This document shows, in pieces, positions 22,919-31,615 of a DNA stretch of 46,707 bases. The position numbers were made by a program, and so were the translations under genes. The stretch lies in assembly GCA_946614165.1 (NCBI GenBank), contig CAMOGQ010000008.1:1-46707 (forward strand). Direction: 5' to 3'. Source of the stretch: an uncultured Lachnospiraceae bacterium. GTDB lineage: Bacteria; Bacillota; Clostridia; Lachnospirales; Lachnospiraceae. The notes under the pieces were generated by a model. The model ran no database searches. It was given only the letters and a program-made list of their open reading frames with translations, and was not told where the DNA came from. Every line of letters starts with the position of its first letter. Position 1 is the stretch's first letter.

Positions 22919-23893
22919 TTATCGCATAAGCCGTTTTTTTACGATCGCGGCCGCTTTAAAGCTGATCTCTGCCAGACCGATGGCCACTCTTCTCCTTAAG
23001 GGAATTCCGGGATGCGTCAGTTCCCGCACAGTAAGCCTGTGTTTTCTGCTGAAGTCTCTGATCCTATCCTCATACTGCTTTCTGTCTTCCCGTTTTCCGG
23101 ATGTATAAGCAATATAATGATTCAATACAGCCGCCCACATGGCAGCCCTGGCTGACGTCTGAAGACCGGGAAAGAAGTCCTTTATATACTGCAGCTGCAG
23201 CACATAGGCTCTGATCAGATGCTCCAGATTATCCGGTGTCATTGTTTTTGTAATGCTTCCTCCTCTCTGCCTGTATCCGTAAAGAGGAATGTCGATATAG
23301 AGAATACTGTCTATACTGTGAAGCAGCTTCACGGTAAAAGGAACATCTTCATACTTCGTTCCCTCGTCAAATCTGCAGTCCTTCAGACATTCTTTTCTGT
23401 AAACCGCATTACACGCCGAATACATCACCGTTCCGTCCAGCATTTTTTTTAAGTATTCTTCAGGCCGGTACAGCTTTGCCGCTTCTGTATCCTCAAAAGA
23501 GTATGTATTCTCAAAAACATTCTCTGTATCCGAATAAATATGCCTGTATGCACAGCGGGCCCCTGATACGCCCTTTTCTTCTGCAAGAAAGACCAGACGC
23601 TCCATCATCCGGGGATGCAGGAGATCGTCCCCGTCAACAAAGGAGATCCACTCTCCCTGTGCCTCTTCCAGGCCTGTGTTCCTGGCGCATGAGATGCCTC
23701 TGCCTGGAGTGTGTATCACACGGATCCTTGAATCTTTAAGGGCCAGTTCATCGCAGATCTGTCCCGACCGGTCCCTGCTGCCGTCGTCGATCAGAAGGAT
23801 CTCCAGATCGGTCTCTGTCTGGGAGAGGACCGAATGAACGCAGTCGGAAATATAAGGTTCGATATTATAAACAGGAATAATCACACTGATCAT
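22919..23893 (-). CDS. family 2 glycosyltransferase
   Basis: A 324-residue GT2: ISVIIPVYNIEPYISDCVHS at the very N-terminus, ILLIDDGSRDRSG, GISCARNTGLEEAQGEWI and the metal-binding FVDGDDLLHPRM. A C-terminal extension of about 200 residues includes YEDVPFTVKLLHSI, a motif shared by several transferases in this operon. Its start overlaps the stop of the preceding GT2 gene by four bases (ATGA), so the two are translationally coupled. Sugar specificity cannot be read from the sequence. Confidence 0.92.
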   Translation of the reverse strand: MISVIIPVYNIEPYISDCVHSVLSQTETDLEILLIDDGSRDRSGQICDELALKDSRIRVIHTPGRGISCARNTGLEEAQGEWISFVDGDDLLHPRMMERLVFLAEEKGVSGARCAYRHIYSDTENVFENTYSFEDTEAAKLYRPEEYLKKMLDGTVMYSACNAVYRKECLKDCRFDEGTKYEDVPFTVKLLHSIDSILYIDIPLYGYRQRGGSITKTMTPDNLEHLIRAYVLQLQYIKDFFPGLQTSARAAMWAAVLNHYIAYTSGKREDRKQYEDRIRDFSRKHRLTVRELTHPGIPLRRRVAIGLAEISFKAAAIVKKRLMR

Positions 23894-24900
23894 GTCAGCC
23901 CCCTTGTATCTGTCCGATACCGTTTCTGCTTCTTTTCAAAGTCCGGCAGTGTGGGATCATTCTTAATTCTGTACGCCCTGTAAAGAGGCGGCATAAGGAA
24001 CATCACGGCATGGAGCAGCCAGGTCTTTTTTTCACACCTGAGTCTGCCAAGGCAGGCCCGCAGCATCCGATCGGCCTCCCTTGTTCTTTCTTTACGGTCG
24101 GTCTGGAAGGAAGTCAGATACCGATAGGCCAGAGTCATCTTAACGGCTTGCAGACAGACCAGGTAATTCCAGCTTCCCTGTTCCACCAGATAATGGTTTT
24201 CAAGGTACCATTTCCCAATCTCGCAATAATATGCCGATCTGACGTCCCGCATCATGGAAGACGGTCTTTTCCGGTAAAAGTACAGAGGAAAATCCGTCAT
24301 ATAGATCAGTGGCGAGTCCATATTGCTGACCACAGAGAGAGTAAAAAGCGTATCCTCCGCGATGTGGACCTCCGGGGCGTACCGGAGATTTCCTATATCT
24401 TCCCTGCGGTATATGCGGCCCCAGGTCATATTGCGGGCATGGACAGTCCCGTAAAACTCTCTGCAGTCCAGCCTGCGGTAGGAGATCTTCGGGGAGGCGG
24501 CAGGAAGGGGGTCTTCCCCATCCTGAAAGGGCCGGAAGTCGCAGATCACCAGGGATGCTTTCTTTTCCTTCATGCAGTGCATCATGGATTCGAAATACCG
24601 GGGATGCACATAATCGTCGGAATCCACCGGGGCGATATAGTTTCCCTCTGCTTCCGAAAGCCCCCTGTTCCTTGCCTCGGAGATCCCTCTGTTTTCCTGA
24701 TGGATCACTCTGATCCGGGGATCGGCCGCTGCCAGTGCATCCAGAATCTTACCGCTTCCGTCCGTACTTCCGTCGTCTATGCACAGGATCTCCAGATTTT
24801 GATAGGTATTATCCGTAACAGACCGTACACATTTCTCCACGTACGGAACTACATTATATACCGGTATAATGACCGAGATCCGTTCCTCTTCGTTTCTCAT
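23890..24900 (-). CDS. family 2 glycosyltransferase
   Basis: The GT2 core is clear: ISVIIPVYNVVPYVEKCVRS, ILCIDDGSTDGSG, GISEARNRGLSEAEGNYI and APVDSDDYVHPRY. HIAEDTLFTLSVVSNM follows in the C-terminal half. The frame is open from 24975, but I place the start at the ATG of MRNEEER (24900) because a perfect GGAGG lies five bases before it and 17 bases after the upstream stop. That gives 336 residues. It shares the YED/AEDT-type acceptor-side motif with its neighbours, suggesting they arose by duplication. Confidence 0.92.
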   Translation of the reverse strand: MRNEEERISVIIPVYNVVPYVEKCVRSVTDNTYQNLEILCIDDGSTDGSGKILDALAAADPRIRVIHQENRGISEARNRGLSEAEGNYIAPVDSDDYVHPRYFESMMHCMKEKKASLVICDFRPFQDGEDPLPAASPKISYRRLDCREFYGTVHARNMTWGRIYRREDIGNLRYAPEVHIAEDTLFTLSVVSNMDSPLIYMTDFPLYFYRKRPSSMMRDVRSAYYCEIGKWYLENHYLVEQGSWNYLVCLQAVKMTLAYRYLTSFQTDRKERTREADRMLRACLGRLRCEKKTWLLHAVMFLMPPLYRAYRIKNDPTLPDFEKKQKRYRTDTRGLT

Positions 24901-24916
24901 AACTGCCTCCATGATG

Positions 24917-26086
24917 TCATTCAGCCGAAGAGAGGTAAAATTTTTCCAGTTCCTCTGCACATTTATCGATATCATATCCCGCCTCCCGGATCTCCGGCGA
25001 GGCGTCCTTTCTTTCGAAATCTCTGCAGGTATTCTTTATCCTGAGGGCCCAGGTTTCCGGGGACTCTTTTAATGAGATCCGGGTGACCGCCTTTGTAATA
25101 ATGGCATCCTGAGACTGCTCCGCAGAAACAAAGCAGGGAAGACCGGCTGTCTGGGCCTCGATCAGGGAAACAGAGGCTCCTTCGAAATAAGAGGGAAACA
25201 CAAAAGCGTCCATCATCTGCAGAATGTCTGCCACGTCATCCCTGGCCCCCAGGAAAAATACTCTGCCTTCCAGGCCCAGGGCTGCTGTCTTCTCCCGGAG
25301 TTTTTCTTCCAGGCTCCCTTTTCCGACCAGAAGACAGACAGCGTCTGTTCCGCTGTCCGTGAGACTCTTCAGGATATCCAGAAGAAAAGTCTGGTTCTTT
25401 ACCTTTTCCATCCTTCCCACATGGCCCAGGACCAGTTTTCCGTCAAATCCGTACTGAGACCGAAGTCTCTCCCGGGTAAAGGAGTTGTACTGGAAGCGCC
25501 CCGTTTCGATGGCGTTATGCAGGTATACGAAGCTTTCTCTGCTGCCCCGGCCGTAGAGCCAGTCTCCCGAATCCCTGCCGCAGGTAAACATATGGGTCGT
25601 ATAGCGTCTGATCAGGTGCTTGAAGAAAAATTTCATGGGAGTCTTGAGATTCCATTCCCTGGGTGCATTGTGGGCATGGCAGATCCTGACCGGGACCCCT
25701 TCTTTATATGCGGCCATGAATGCGATGCAGGCCAGCTCCGACATATGGGCGTGCAGGATCCTGTATTCCGGATGGTCCCTGAAGAAAGAGCGGGCCTGCC
25801 TGTAATATGCAGAAAAATTGCCCGGCCTCAGCCCCGGCAGACGGTAGATCCGCCCTCCCAGAGAGAGGATCTCCTTTTCGTAGGCCCCTTCCTGAGGACG
25901 GTGTACCAGAAAGTCGAACTGGACCCGGGATCTGTCCATCCTTCTGTAATAATTCATGACCATGGTCTCCGCGCCGCCCCTGTCCAGGATGGTGAACAGG
26001 TTCAGGACCCTGACCGGCTCTGAAGAGGCCCTATGGTCTGTCTTTGTATGTTTATCCATATATTGCGAAGTCAAAAATCCAATCAT
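24917..26086 (-). CDS. family 4 (GT-B) glycosyltransferase
   Basis: The 389-residue GT-B enzyme has an N-terminal acceptor half with VLNLFTILDRGGAETMVMNY and ILHAHMSELACIAF. Its C-terminal nucleotide-sugar half has LVLGHVGRMEKVKNQTFLL, LLVGKGSLEEKL and the E-x7-E region of the retaining enzymes, here FPSYFEGASVSLIEAQ. It resembles EpsF-type transferases of exopolysaccharide operons. Start is uncertain: the ATG at 26086 has only a weak site, and MDKHTK at 26059 has none. The conserved part begins near residue 26, so either is compatible. Confidence 0.92.
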   Translation of the reverse strand: MIGFLTSQYMDKHTKTDHRASSEPVRVLNLFTILDRGGAETMVMNYYRRMDRSRVQFDFLVHRPQEGAYEKEILSLGGRIYRLPGLRPGNFSAYYRQARSFFRDHPEYRILHAHMSELACIAFMAAYKEGVPVRICHAHNAPREWNLKTPMKFFFKHLIRRYTTHMFTCGRDSGDWLYGRGSRESFVYLHNAIETGRFQYNSFTRERLRSQYGFDGKLVLGHVGRMEKVKNQTFLLDILKSLTDSGTDAVCLLVGKGSLEEKLREKTAALGLEGRVFFLGARDDVADILQMMDAFVFPSYFEGASVSLIEAQTAGLPCFVSAEQSQDAIITKAVTRISLKESPETWALRIKNTCRDFERKDASPEIREAGYDIDKCAEELEKFYLSSAE

Positions 26087-26137
26087 TCCAGGATTCGAAG
26101 AATCCTGTCAACAGATCTCAAATAATCTCTAATATTA

Positions 26138-27043
26138 TTATCTGCCCCTGCGCTTCTGTCTCCAGGCCATGAAGCGGATATACTCTGTCAGTACAAGGCC
26201 CCCCGGCAGACAGAGAAGGGTAAGCAGCTTTCTGGGTGATTCGGATAGAAAATGTATATTTCTGGAGATGATGGAACTGGAGCAGTAGTGTATCCCTGTC
26301 ATCACAAGGCGTTTCCTTGACGCAGGGTAGAGCATGTCCACCTTTCTGGTAAAAGCCCATCCCCTGGGGTTTGCCAGATACTGGCGGAACATGGTGCCCG
26401 TGGATCCGTCCGGCTGGTAATTCACCAGGCAGAGGACCTCATTCAGTACTGCCAGGCGGTACTCCTGATCGCAGAGAAGATATTTGTAGGCAAGAGAGTT
26501 GTATTTTTCGCCTGGGAAGACCGGGTAGGGGGGAAGGCTCTTCATGATATCGGTGCGGTAGACCAGCTTCTTGTCGCCTCTCCCTCCTCTGGCATAAAAG
26601 CCGCTTAAGGTAGTATAGATAAGGCCCTCTTCAAAAGCCGTTCCGATCAGCTTTCCGTTCAGATCCGCGTCCAGGCCGATGATGCCGGCCACTGCCTCAT
26701 CGGATCTGTGCTTATCCCAGAAGTCCAGGATCTTCCGGACCGCTCCCGGAGCCAGCCGGTCGTCCGAATCGATGCAGACATTGAGCTCTGTATCTATATT
26801 TTCATAGGCCGTGTTATGGGCCGTGTGCATGCCGCCGTTTTCCTTATATATATAGCGGATCTCAAAGTCTTTGTTCTCCTCCTGCCACTTGCGGACAAGG
26901 CTCCCTGTTCCGTCCGTGGAGCCGTCGTCCACCACCAGCCAGACAAAGTCAAAGCAATCCTGCCCGCACAGGGACAGGTAGGTATCCGACAGGGTATGGG
27001 CACGGTTATAGGCAGGGGTAAAAACAGTCAGTACAGGTTTCAT
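26138..27043 (-). CDS. family 2 glycosyltransferase
   Basis: The 301-residue GT2 starts MKPVLTVFTPAYNRAHTLSD, has WLVVDDGSTDGTGSLV, the NGGMHTAHNTAYENI segment (where others in this operon have SSARNAG) and the metal site CIDSDDRLAPG. Further on are PVFPGEKYNSLAY and the end region LLTLLCLPGGLVLTEYI, a hydrophobic stretch that may attach to the membrane. It belongs to a different GT2 branch from the coupled pair at 22.9-24.9 kb. Sugar specificity is unknown. Confidence 0.92.
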   Translation of the reverse strand: MKPVLTVFTPAYNRAHTLSDTYLSLCGQDCFDFVWLVVDDGSTDGTGSLVRKWQEENKDFEIRYIYKENGGMHTAHNTAYENIDTELNVCIDSDDRLAPGAVRKILDFWDKHRSDEAVAGIIGLDADLNGKLIGTAFEEGLIYTTLSGFYARGGRGDKKLVYRTDIMKSLPPYPVFPGEKYNSLAYKYLLCDQEYRLAVLNEVLCLVNYQPDGSTGTMFRQYLANPRGWAFTRKVDMLYPASRKRLVMTGIHYCSSSIISRNIHFLSESPRKLLTLLCLPGGLVLTEYIRFMAWRQKRRGR

Positions 27044-27103
27044 GATCTTTTCCTATTAAGATATGACAGGGATGACAGATGTGGGGCTCCCGGGAGATAT
27101 GCA

Positions 27104-27988
27104 TTACTCCAGCTCTATCTTTACGACTTCCGGGGGATTGTTGAAACGGGGAAGTTTTTCCCTGTCGCTTCCAAGGCCGCCGGTAATAATCATGGTCCTG
27201 ACGGCCGGAAAATGATGCTCTCCGTAAACATAATCAGGGAAAAAGCCCTGGTCTCCAGCGTAAAGGCCTCCCAGGAAGGGCAGAACCACCTGCCCGCCAT
27301 GAAGATGCCCCGAAAGGACCAGGTCTATGTCCCATGTATCGGCCGCTTCACCGAAGATAAAGCTGTCCGGCCTGTGGGCCATCATCAGCTTAAAAGCATC
27401 CTGTTTCTGAAAATCTTCCAGAAACAGGCGCCTCTCCGGGGGGATCCCGTCTTTATTCATATGGCCGAGGCCGTCTTCGGCAAAGGCATAGCCGTACATG
27501 CCTCCCAGACAGATCTTATTATTCTTAATGACTATTTCTGTATACGTTTCCTCAAGGATAACCGCTCCTGCCTCTTCCAGCTCCCTTATCAGATCGGACC
27601 TGCCGGCACTGATATAAGCTGTTTCCTGATTTCCCAGAGAATAGTAGACAGGTGCGGTCTCTGTCAGCTGCCGGATCAGTTCTGTGGCAGCAGAAGAATC
27701 GGAAGAGTCCGCATTGATAAAATCCCCCGCCATCAGGATCAGATCGGGCCTGCAGTCAGCAATGCGCTCTGCCAGCTCTGTATTCTTTTCTCCGAATCTG
27801 TGATCATGCAGATCCGAGATCAGACATATGGTCACCTTTTCCGTGATCTTGTCCGAAGAGACAGTATAAGATACCGTCTTAAGGCTGTTGTAGGAAACAT
27901 AGATTTCTGTACAGATCAGTATGGCAAAAGCAGCCGCTGCCAAAAAGGACAGTATCAGTTTTCTGATTAATCCGGACTGAATGCGCAT
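27104..27988 (-). CDS. membrane-anchored metallophosphoesterase
   Basis: An N-terminal membrane helix (LILSFLAAAAFAILICTEIYV) precedes a calcineurin-like phosphoesterase domain with the metal motifs CLISDLHDHRFG, LILMAGDFIN, SLGNQE and LSGHLHGGQ. The relatives (YkuE type) act at the outer membrane face on phospholipid-like or other phosphate esters. Its presence within the glycan operon suggests a role in lipid-carrier recycling or phosphate removal from the product. The frame is open from 28033, inside the upstream gene. The ATG at 27988 (MRIQSGLIRK) has AGGAG in front and is the likely start, giving 294 residues. Confidence 0.9.
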   Translation of the reverse strand: MRIQSGLIRKLILSFLAAAAFAILICTEIYVSYNSLKTVSYTVSSDKITEKVTICLISDLHDHRFGEKNTELAERIADCRPDLILMAGDFINADSSDSSAATELIRQLTETAPVYYSLGNQETAYISAGRSDLIRELEEAGAVILEETYTEIVIKNNKICLGGMYGYAFAEDGLGHMNKDGIPPERRLFLEDFQKQDAFKLMMAHRPDSFIFGEAADTWDIDLVLSGHLHGGQVVLPFLGGLYAGDQGFFPDYVYGEHHFPAVRTMIITGGLGSDREKLPRFNNPPEVVKIELE

Positions 27989-28013
27989 GAATGCTGTACC
28001 TCTCCTGTCAGGC

Positions 28014-28670
28014 TTATCTCTCCCAGCGTCCAAAGCAGGGTCTGCTGGTCCCGTCCGGTTTACACAGGCTCCCGCTCTCTACTGTGCCGCTGACTCTGGA
28101 TCCTGCTGCGACAACACAGTTGTCTCCGATCTCTGTCCCTTTGAGAATGATGGCTCCTGTTCCGATCCATACATGGGAGCCTATCTTTACCTTGGACGGG
28201 GGATTGATCCTCTCTCCCGTCTCATTCAGGATGGGATGAAAATCGGAATCGTAAATAACGGCGTTCCTGGCGATCATCAGATCCTGTCCCAGCTCCATCT
28301 CCGCCTGGCAGACCAGTGTGCTTCCTGTATTGATCGTCATATATCCGCTGTGAATTTTAGCGTTCCGGAGCAGTTCAAATGTCACGCCGTAGGAGAAATG
28401 ACACCCTCCCTCAGAGACCCAGACGGAATTTTCCCGAAGGCGGAGAAAGGTCTCCGCTCTGGATCCCTTCAGCAGGTCCCCTCCGATCTCCAGATCTCCT
28501 CCTGACAAATGGATACGCGAAGAAGGGTCCAGATCGATGACGGCATGTCTGTAGGGTATGACTTTTGACCTGTCACTGCGTATGACAGACCTGCAGAAGT
28601 AATTCAGATAAAGAAACTGAATGACATCCACCTGCTTTATAAACCTGATCCGCTCTTTCAGTCTGCTCAT
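28014..28670 (-). CDS. left-handed beta-helix (hexapeptide) acyltransferase
   Basis: The 218-residue protein is built of hexapeptide-type repeats: GGDLEIGGDLL, GSTLVCQAEMELGQDL, VKIGSHVWIGTGAIILKG and IGDNCVVAAGSRV, with the HPILNETGERI loop common to maltose/galactoside O-acetyltransferase relatives. Trimers of this family transfer acetyl or other acyl groups to a sugar hydroxyl or amino group. A decorative O-acetylation of the glycan or of a precursor is the likely role. The last 20 residues differ from relatives. It is read between two transferase genes, with the phosphoesterase start 26 bases after its stop. Confidence 0.9.
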   Translation of the reverse strand: MSRLKERIRFIKQVDVIQFLYLNYFCRSVIRSDRSKVIPYRHAVIDLDPSSRIHLSGGDLEIGGDLLKGSRAETFLRLRENSVWVSEGGCHFSYGVTFELLRNAKIHSGYMTINTGSTLVCQAEMELGQDLMIARNAVIYDSDFHPILNETGERINPPSKVKIGSHVWIGTGAIILKGTEIGDNCVVAAGSRVSGTVESGSLCKPDGTSRPCFGRWER

Positions 28671-28689
28671 GTCCTGTCCCCGGAATTCT

Positions 28690-29664
28690 TCATTCCTCCG
28701 CCGCTTCCGTACTCCTTATGCCCAGTACTGCCCTGCATACCGGGTTCGTATACTTAAGTGCCAGCATTTTTTCATGAAAAGTCGTTTTATCCGCTTCTGC
28801 CAGTTCCCTGTAATATTTTCCGATCAGCTCTGCATTCATGGTATCCACCGCCGTTCCGAAACGCTGCCTGGCATAGCACCTGTGGATATCCGGTATGATT
28901 TCATGGGCCCTGGGATCGGGTATTCTCCGGAGGGTCTCTGTACAGATATTCTCATAATTCTGCAGCTGCCGGATGGTCCTCAGGCTCCCTGTCTGAGAAT
29001 GGGAATGAGAGTCTGCACGAACGTAGTAGATGTAGAGCACATCCTCCAGATATCCTGCCTTTCCGTACCAGAAGGCCGGCAGAAGGATCTGGGGATTCTG
29101 GCCGCCCCTGCCCGTATAGATCTCCCTCCCGGGGAGGATCCTGTCCAGAAAATCCATCCGGACCATGAAGCTGCCGGGCAGCATCACCTTGTCAAAGATC
29201 AGAAGCCTTATGGCCTCTTCCCTTGACCTGTATTTTTTTCTTCGGAAGACCCACGGCGCTTTGTTTTCTTCCCTGCATTCCACCGCGCTGACACAGAAGT
29301 CACAGTCTGGCTGCTCCTGCAGGAAACGAACCTTCTTTTCGATGCTGTCCGCCGTCAGCTTATCGTCAGAATCGGGCCATACAAGAAACTGCCCCCGGGC
29401 TTCCTTAAGCCCCCTGTTCAGAGCTGCGGCCTGCCCGGCGTTTTCCTGATAAAGATACTGCAGACGTATCCCTCTGCCTTCCAGTTTTTCACTCCATAAA
29501 CGGACTTTCCCTTCCGTATTGTCTGAAGACCCGTCGTTTACAAAGACCAGTTCAATATCCGTATAAGTCTGATCCATGACCGACTGAAAAAACCTGTCAA
29601 GAAAAGGTTCTCCGTTATAGCAGGGGGTGACTATACTTACCAGAGGATTATTGCCTTCCATCAT
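28690..29664 (-). CDS. family 2 glycosyltransferase
   Basis: This GT2 of 324 residues has LVSIVTPCYNGEPFLDRFFQ, LVFVNDGSSDNTEGKV, NAGQAAALNRGLKEARGQFL and the metal-binding VWPDSDDKLTADS. The C-terminal half includes PGREIYTGRGGQNPQILLP, which differs from the YEDxxF motif of the other GT2 enzymes here and marks another subgroup. It follows the 41-residue ORF by 24 bases and precedes the acyltransferase by 19 bases. The MMEGNNP start has no strong ribosome site, only AGAAG. Confidence 0.9.
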   Translation of the reverse strand: MMEGNNPLVSIVTPCYNGEPFLDRFFQSVMDQTYTDIELVFVNDGSSDNTEGKVRLWSEKLEGRGIRLQYLYQENAGQAAALNRGLKEARGQFLVWPDSDDKLTADSIEKKVRFLQEQPDCDFCVSAVECREENKAPWVFRRKKYRSREEAIRLLIFDKVMLPGSFMVRMDFLDRILPGREIYTGRGGQNPQILLPAFWYGKAGYLEDVLYIYYVRADSHSHSQTGSLRTIRQLQNYENICTETLRRIPDPRAHEIIPDIHRCYARQRFGTAVDTMNAELIGKYYRELAEADKTTFHEKMLALKYTNPVCRAVLGIRSTEAAEE

Positions 29665-29688
29665 TTATCTTCTTTGTTCATCTCCCTT

Positions 29689-29814
29689 TTACTGTTCTTC
29701 TGTTTCATCAGAAGACCGGGCATTCTTCCCCTGCTCCGCTGTTTTAATCCGGTTTGTCATTTCCGGTCCCGCAATCATGACAGGAAAAGTACATTCATCC
29801 ATTCCATTTCTCAT
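29689..29814 (-). CDS. possible 41-residue ORF
   Basis: Its ATG shares bases with the TGA of the acyltransferase gene (ATGA overlap), which is the usual sign of coupled translation, and it fills most of the gap before the next transferase. The peptide MRNGMDECTFPVMIAGPEM is hydrophilic overall with no known motif. It may be a real small protein or a leftover of a longer acyltransferase tail. Confidence 0.3.
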   Translation of the reverse strand: MRNGMDECTFPVMIAGPEMTNRIKTAEQGKNARSSDETEEQ

Positions 29815-30620
29815 ATGAATTTTCTGTCCCAGTCTGTTCCTTCTTTTGCAACTTTGGCAGGATTTCCGGCAATAATGCAGTTTTCTTTCTCAAATCTGCA
29901 GTTAACGACTGATCCGGCTCCGACGACGCACCTGGCGGGGATGGTGCTTCCCTTCAAAAGGATGGCCCCCAGACCGATCCAGCAGTGGTCCCCGATCCGG
30001 ATATCCTCTCCCGGGTTCAGTCTTTTTCCTTCCAGATCTGTAATGCTGTGGGAATCCGATGTCCTCATTCGGATTCCGTTTGAAAACATGCAGTCCTTTC
30101 CGATGGAGACGCATGTGCCTTCATCCATTGCAATTTCAACATACTGGCTGCCCCGGCCGTGAAACGTACTTCCCGTACCGATCTCGATCCGGTTCCCGTC
30201 CCGCTCTATATGAATATCCAGGCCGTAGACAGAATTGCTTCCTTCGAAACGGACATGGTTGTTATTTCCGGAAATAAAAACGGAACTGGCTCTGATCAGG
30301 CAGTCCTTTCCGATTTCAACGGTGTTTCCACTGCCCGTGACAGTGATCCCGGTATTGTCCGAAAGCACGCCGCCCTCCAGGATACGGACCCTGTTGTCTG
30401 TGCCCTCCATAAGGATACGGGAGTCCCTGCAATAGCTTTCTGCGGCGGCTTCCACACACTGTCCCTTCCCCTTTAACCGGACCTTATTATTCCTGAAATG
30501 GATGTTTTCGGCAGTCAGACTTCCGCCTCCAAGATCGAGATCATTGGTGATCCGGCGCCATATTTTCCTGATGACCGGCAGATGGCTGACCGCCCCGGCC
30601 GCTAGCTTCTTTGCGTCCAT
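29811..30620 (-). CDS. beta-helix acyltransferase of the WbbJ type
   Basis: The 269-residue protein shows long runs of beta-helix turns (NTVEIGKDCLIRASSVFI, NNHVRFEGSNSVYGLDI, NRIEIGTGSTFHGRG) and the catalytic-side block SDSHSITDLEGKRLNPGEDI with a His, then IGDHCWIGLGAILLKGSTIP and NCIIAGNPAKV. This is the architecture of the larger sugar O-acetyltransferases in capsule loci. The start at 30620 (AGGA six bases upstream) lies inside the preceding gene by 80 bases, an unusually long overlap. Confidence 0.92.
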   Translation of the reverse strand: MDAKKLAAGAVSHLPVIRKIWRRITNDLDLGGGSLTAENIHFRNNKVRLKGKGQCVEAAAESYCRDSRILMEGTDNRVRILEGGVLSDNTGITVTGSGNTVEIGKDCLIRASSVFISGNNNHVRFEGSNSVYGLDIHIERDGNRIEIGTGSTFHGRGSQYVEIAMDEGTCVSIGKDCMFSNGIRMRTSDSHSITDLEGKRLNPGEDIRIGDHCWIGLGAILLKGSTIPARCVVGAGSVVNCRFEKENCIIAGNPAKVAKEGTDWDRKFI

Positions 30621-31599
30621 GTATTTTCCTGATTAATCCTTCCATTCTCCACTGCAGGATGACCGCTTCGGGATTTCTGCAGAATCTGCCAAGGAAAGCG
30701 GCTGTCTCATCCGGGTATCTGCTGCTGGCATATCCCTTCCTGTACCATTTCCGGAAGCGCTCCTTGATATTCCGCGAAGCCCCCCTGTCCTTCAGAATAT
30801 CCCGCGTTCTCGAATACTCCCAGATCAGCGCATGCAGATATTCATCCAGGGCTGCCCCGGCAAGGTCTTCCATCTTCTTTTCCCGGAAGAAAAGGATCCT
30901 TTCTTCCAGCGCATCCAGGTAGTCGAGCTTGCCCGCATGGAAGGGCCTGTTCATGATGCTGCCGCCATGCTGGTAATAATAGGTCAGGACCTGATCTGTA
31001 ACGGCAATCCTCCTGCATCTGTACAGCACCTGATGGGTAAGATAGATATCCTCAAAGATTCTGGAGACCGGATACTGAAGGCCCTGAAACAGTTCCTTTT
31101 TATACAGCTTTGCCCAGGGAACCACATATCTGAGCATGTTTTCCCTGTTTTCATAGATCCTGTGCAGAGCTTCCTCCGGTCCTATGACTTCTGCAGAGGC
31201 TGTTTCCGGGACTGCAAAGGCATAACTTTCTTCTTTTCCTTTTGCAAGGCCGCAGAGGACCAGGTCCGCGTCTGTCTCCTTCATGATCTTCATCATCCGG
31301 GAAAGCATGTCTGCAGCTATATAGTCGTCGCTGTCCACCATGACCAGAAGATCTCCCCTGCTTTCACGGATCCCCCTGTTCCTTGCGCTGCTGACTCCCC
31401 CGTTTTTCTGATGGATGACTCTGATCTCCTTATGTTCCTCTGCCCATCTGTCACAGATCCGTGGACTCCGGTCTGTGGATCCGTCGTCGATCAGCAGGAT
31501 CTCCTTTTCGGAATAGGACTGGGCCGCAGCGGAAAAAATGCATCTGTCCAGATATTTCTCTGCATTATAGACAGGTATGATAATACTGATCTTCTCCAT
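30541..31599 (-). CDS. family 2 glycosyltransferase with odd C-terminal tail
   Basis: The GT2 core is MEKISIIIPVYNAEKYLDRC, ILLIDDGSTDRSP, GGVSSARNRGIRESRGDL and the metal site MVDSDDYIAADM; FEDIYLTHQVLYRC follows. The usual body ends near LIRKIHG. The last 25 residues (rich in Gly, Glu, Gln and His) run into the acyltransferase gene in another frame. Such a tail suggests that a small insertion or deletion removed the original stop. The transferase itself should be intact. Confidence 0.9.
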   Translation of the reverse strand: MEKISIIIPVYNAEKYLDRCIFSAAAQSYSEKEILLIDDGSTDRSPRICDRWAEEHKEIRVIHQKNGGVSSARNRGIRESRGDLLVMVDSDDYIAADMLSRMMKIMKETDADLVLCGLAKGKEESYAFAVPETASAEVIGPEEALHRIYENRENMLRYVVPWAKLYKKELFQGLQYPVSRIFEDIYLTHQVLYRCRRIAVTDQVLTYYYQHGGSIMNRPFHAGKLDYLDALEERILFFREKKMEDLAGAALDEYLHALIWEYSRTRDILKDRGASRNIKERFRKWYRKGYASSRYPDETAAFLGRFCRNPEAVILQWRMEGLIRKIHGRKEASGRGGQPSAGHQENMAPDHQ

Positions 31600-31615
31600 A
31601 AGACCTTTCCCGCTG

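Noticed and set aside
26708-27970. Plus-strand open frame of 420 codons
   Set aside because: Antisense to a GT2 gene and a metallophosphoesterase with intact motifs.
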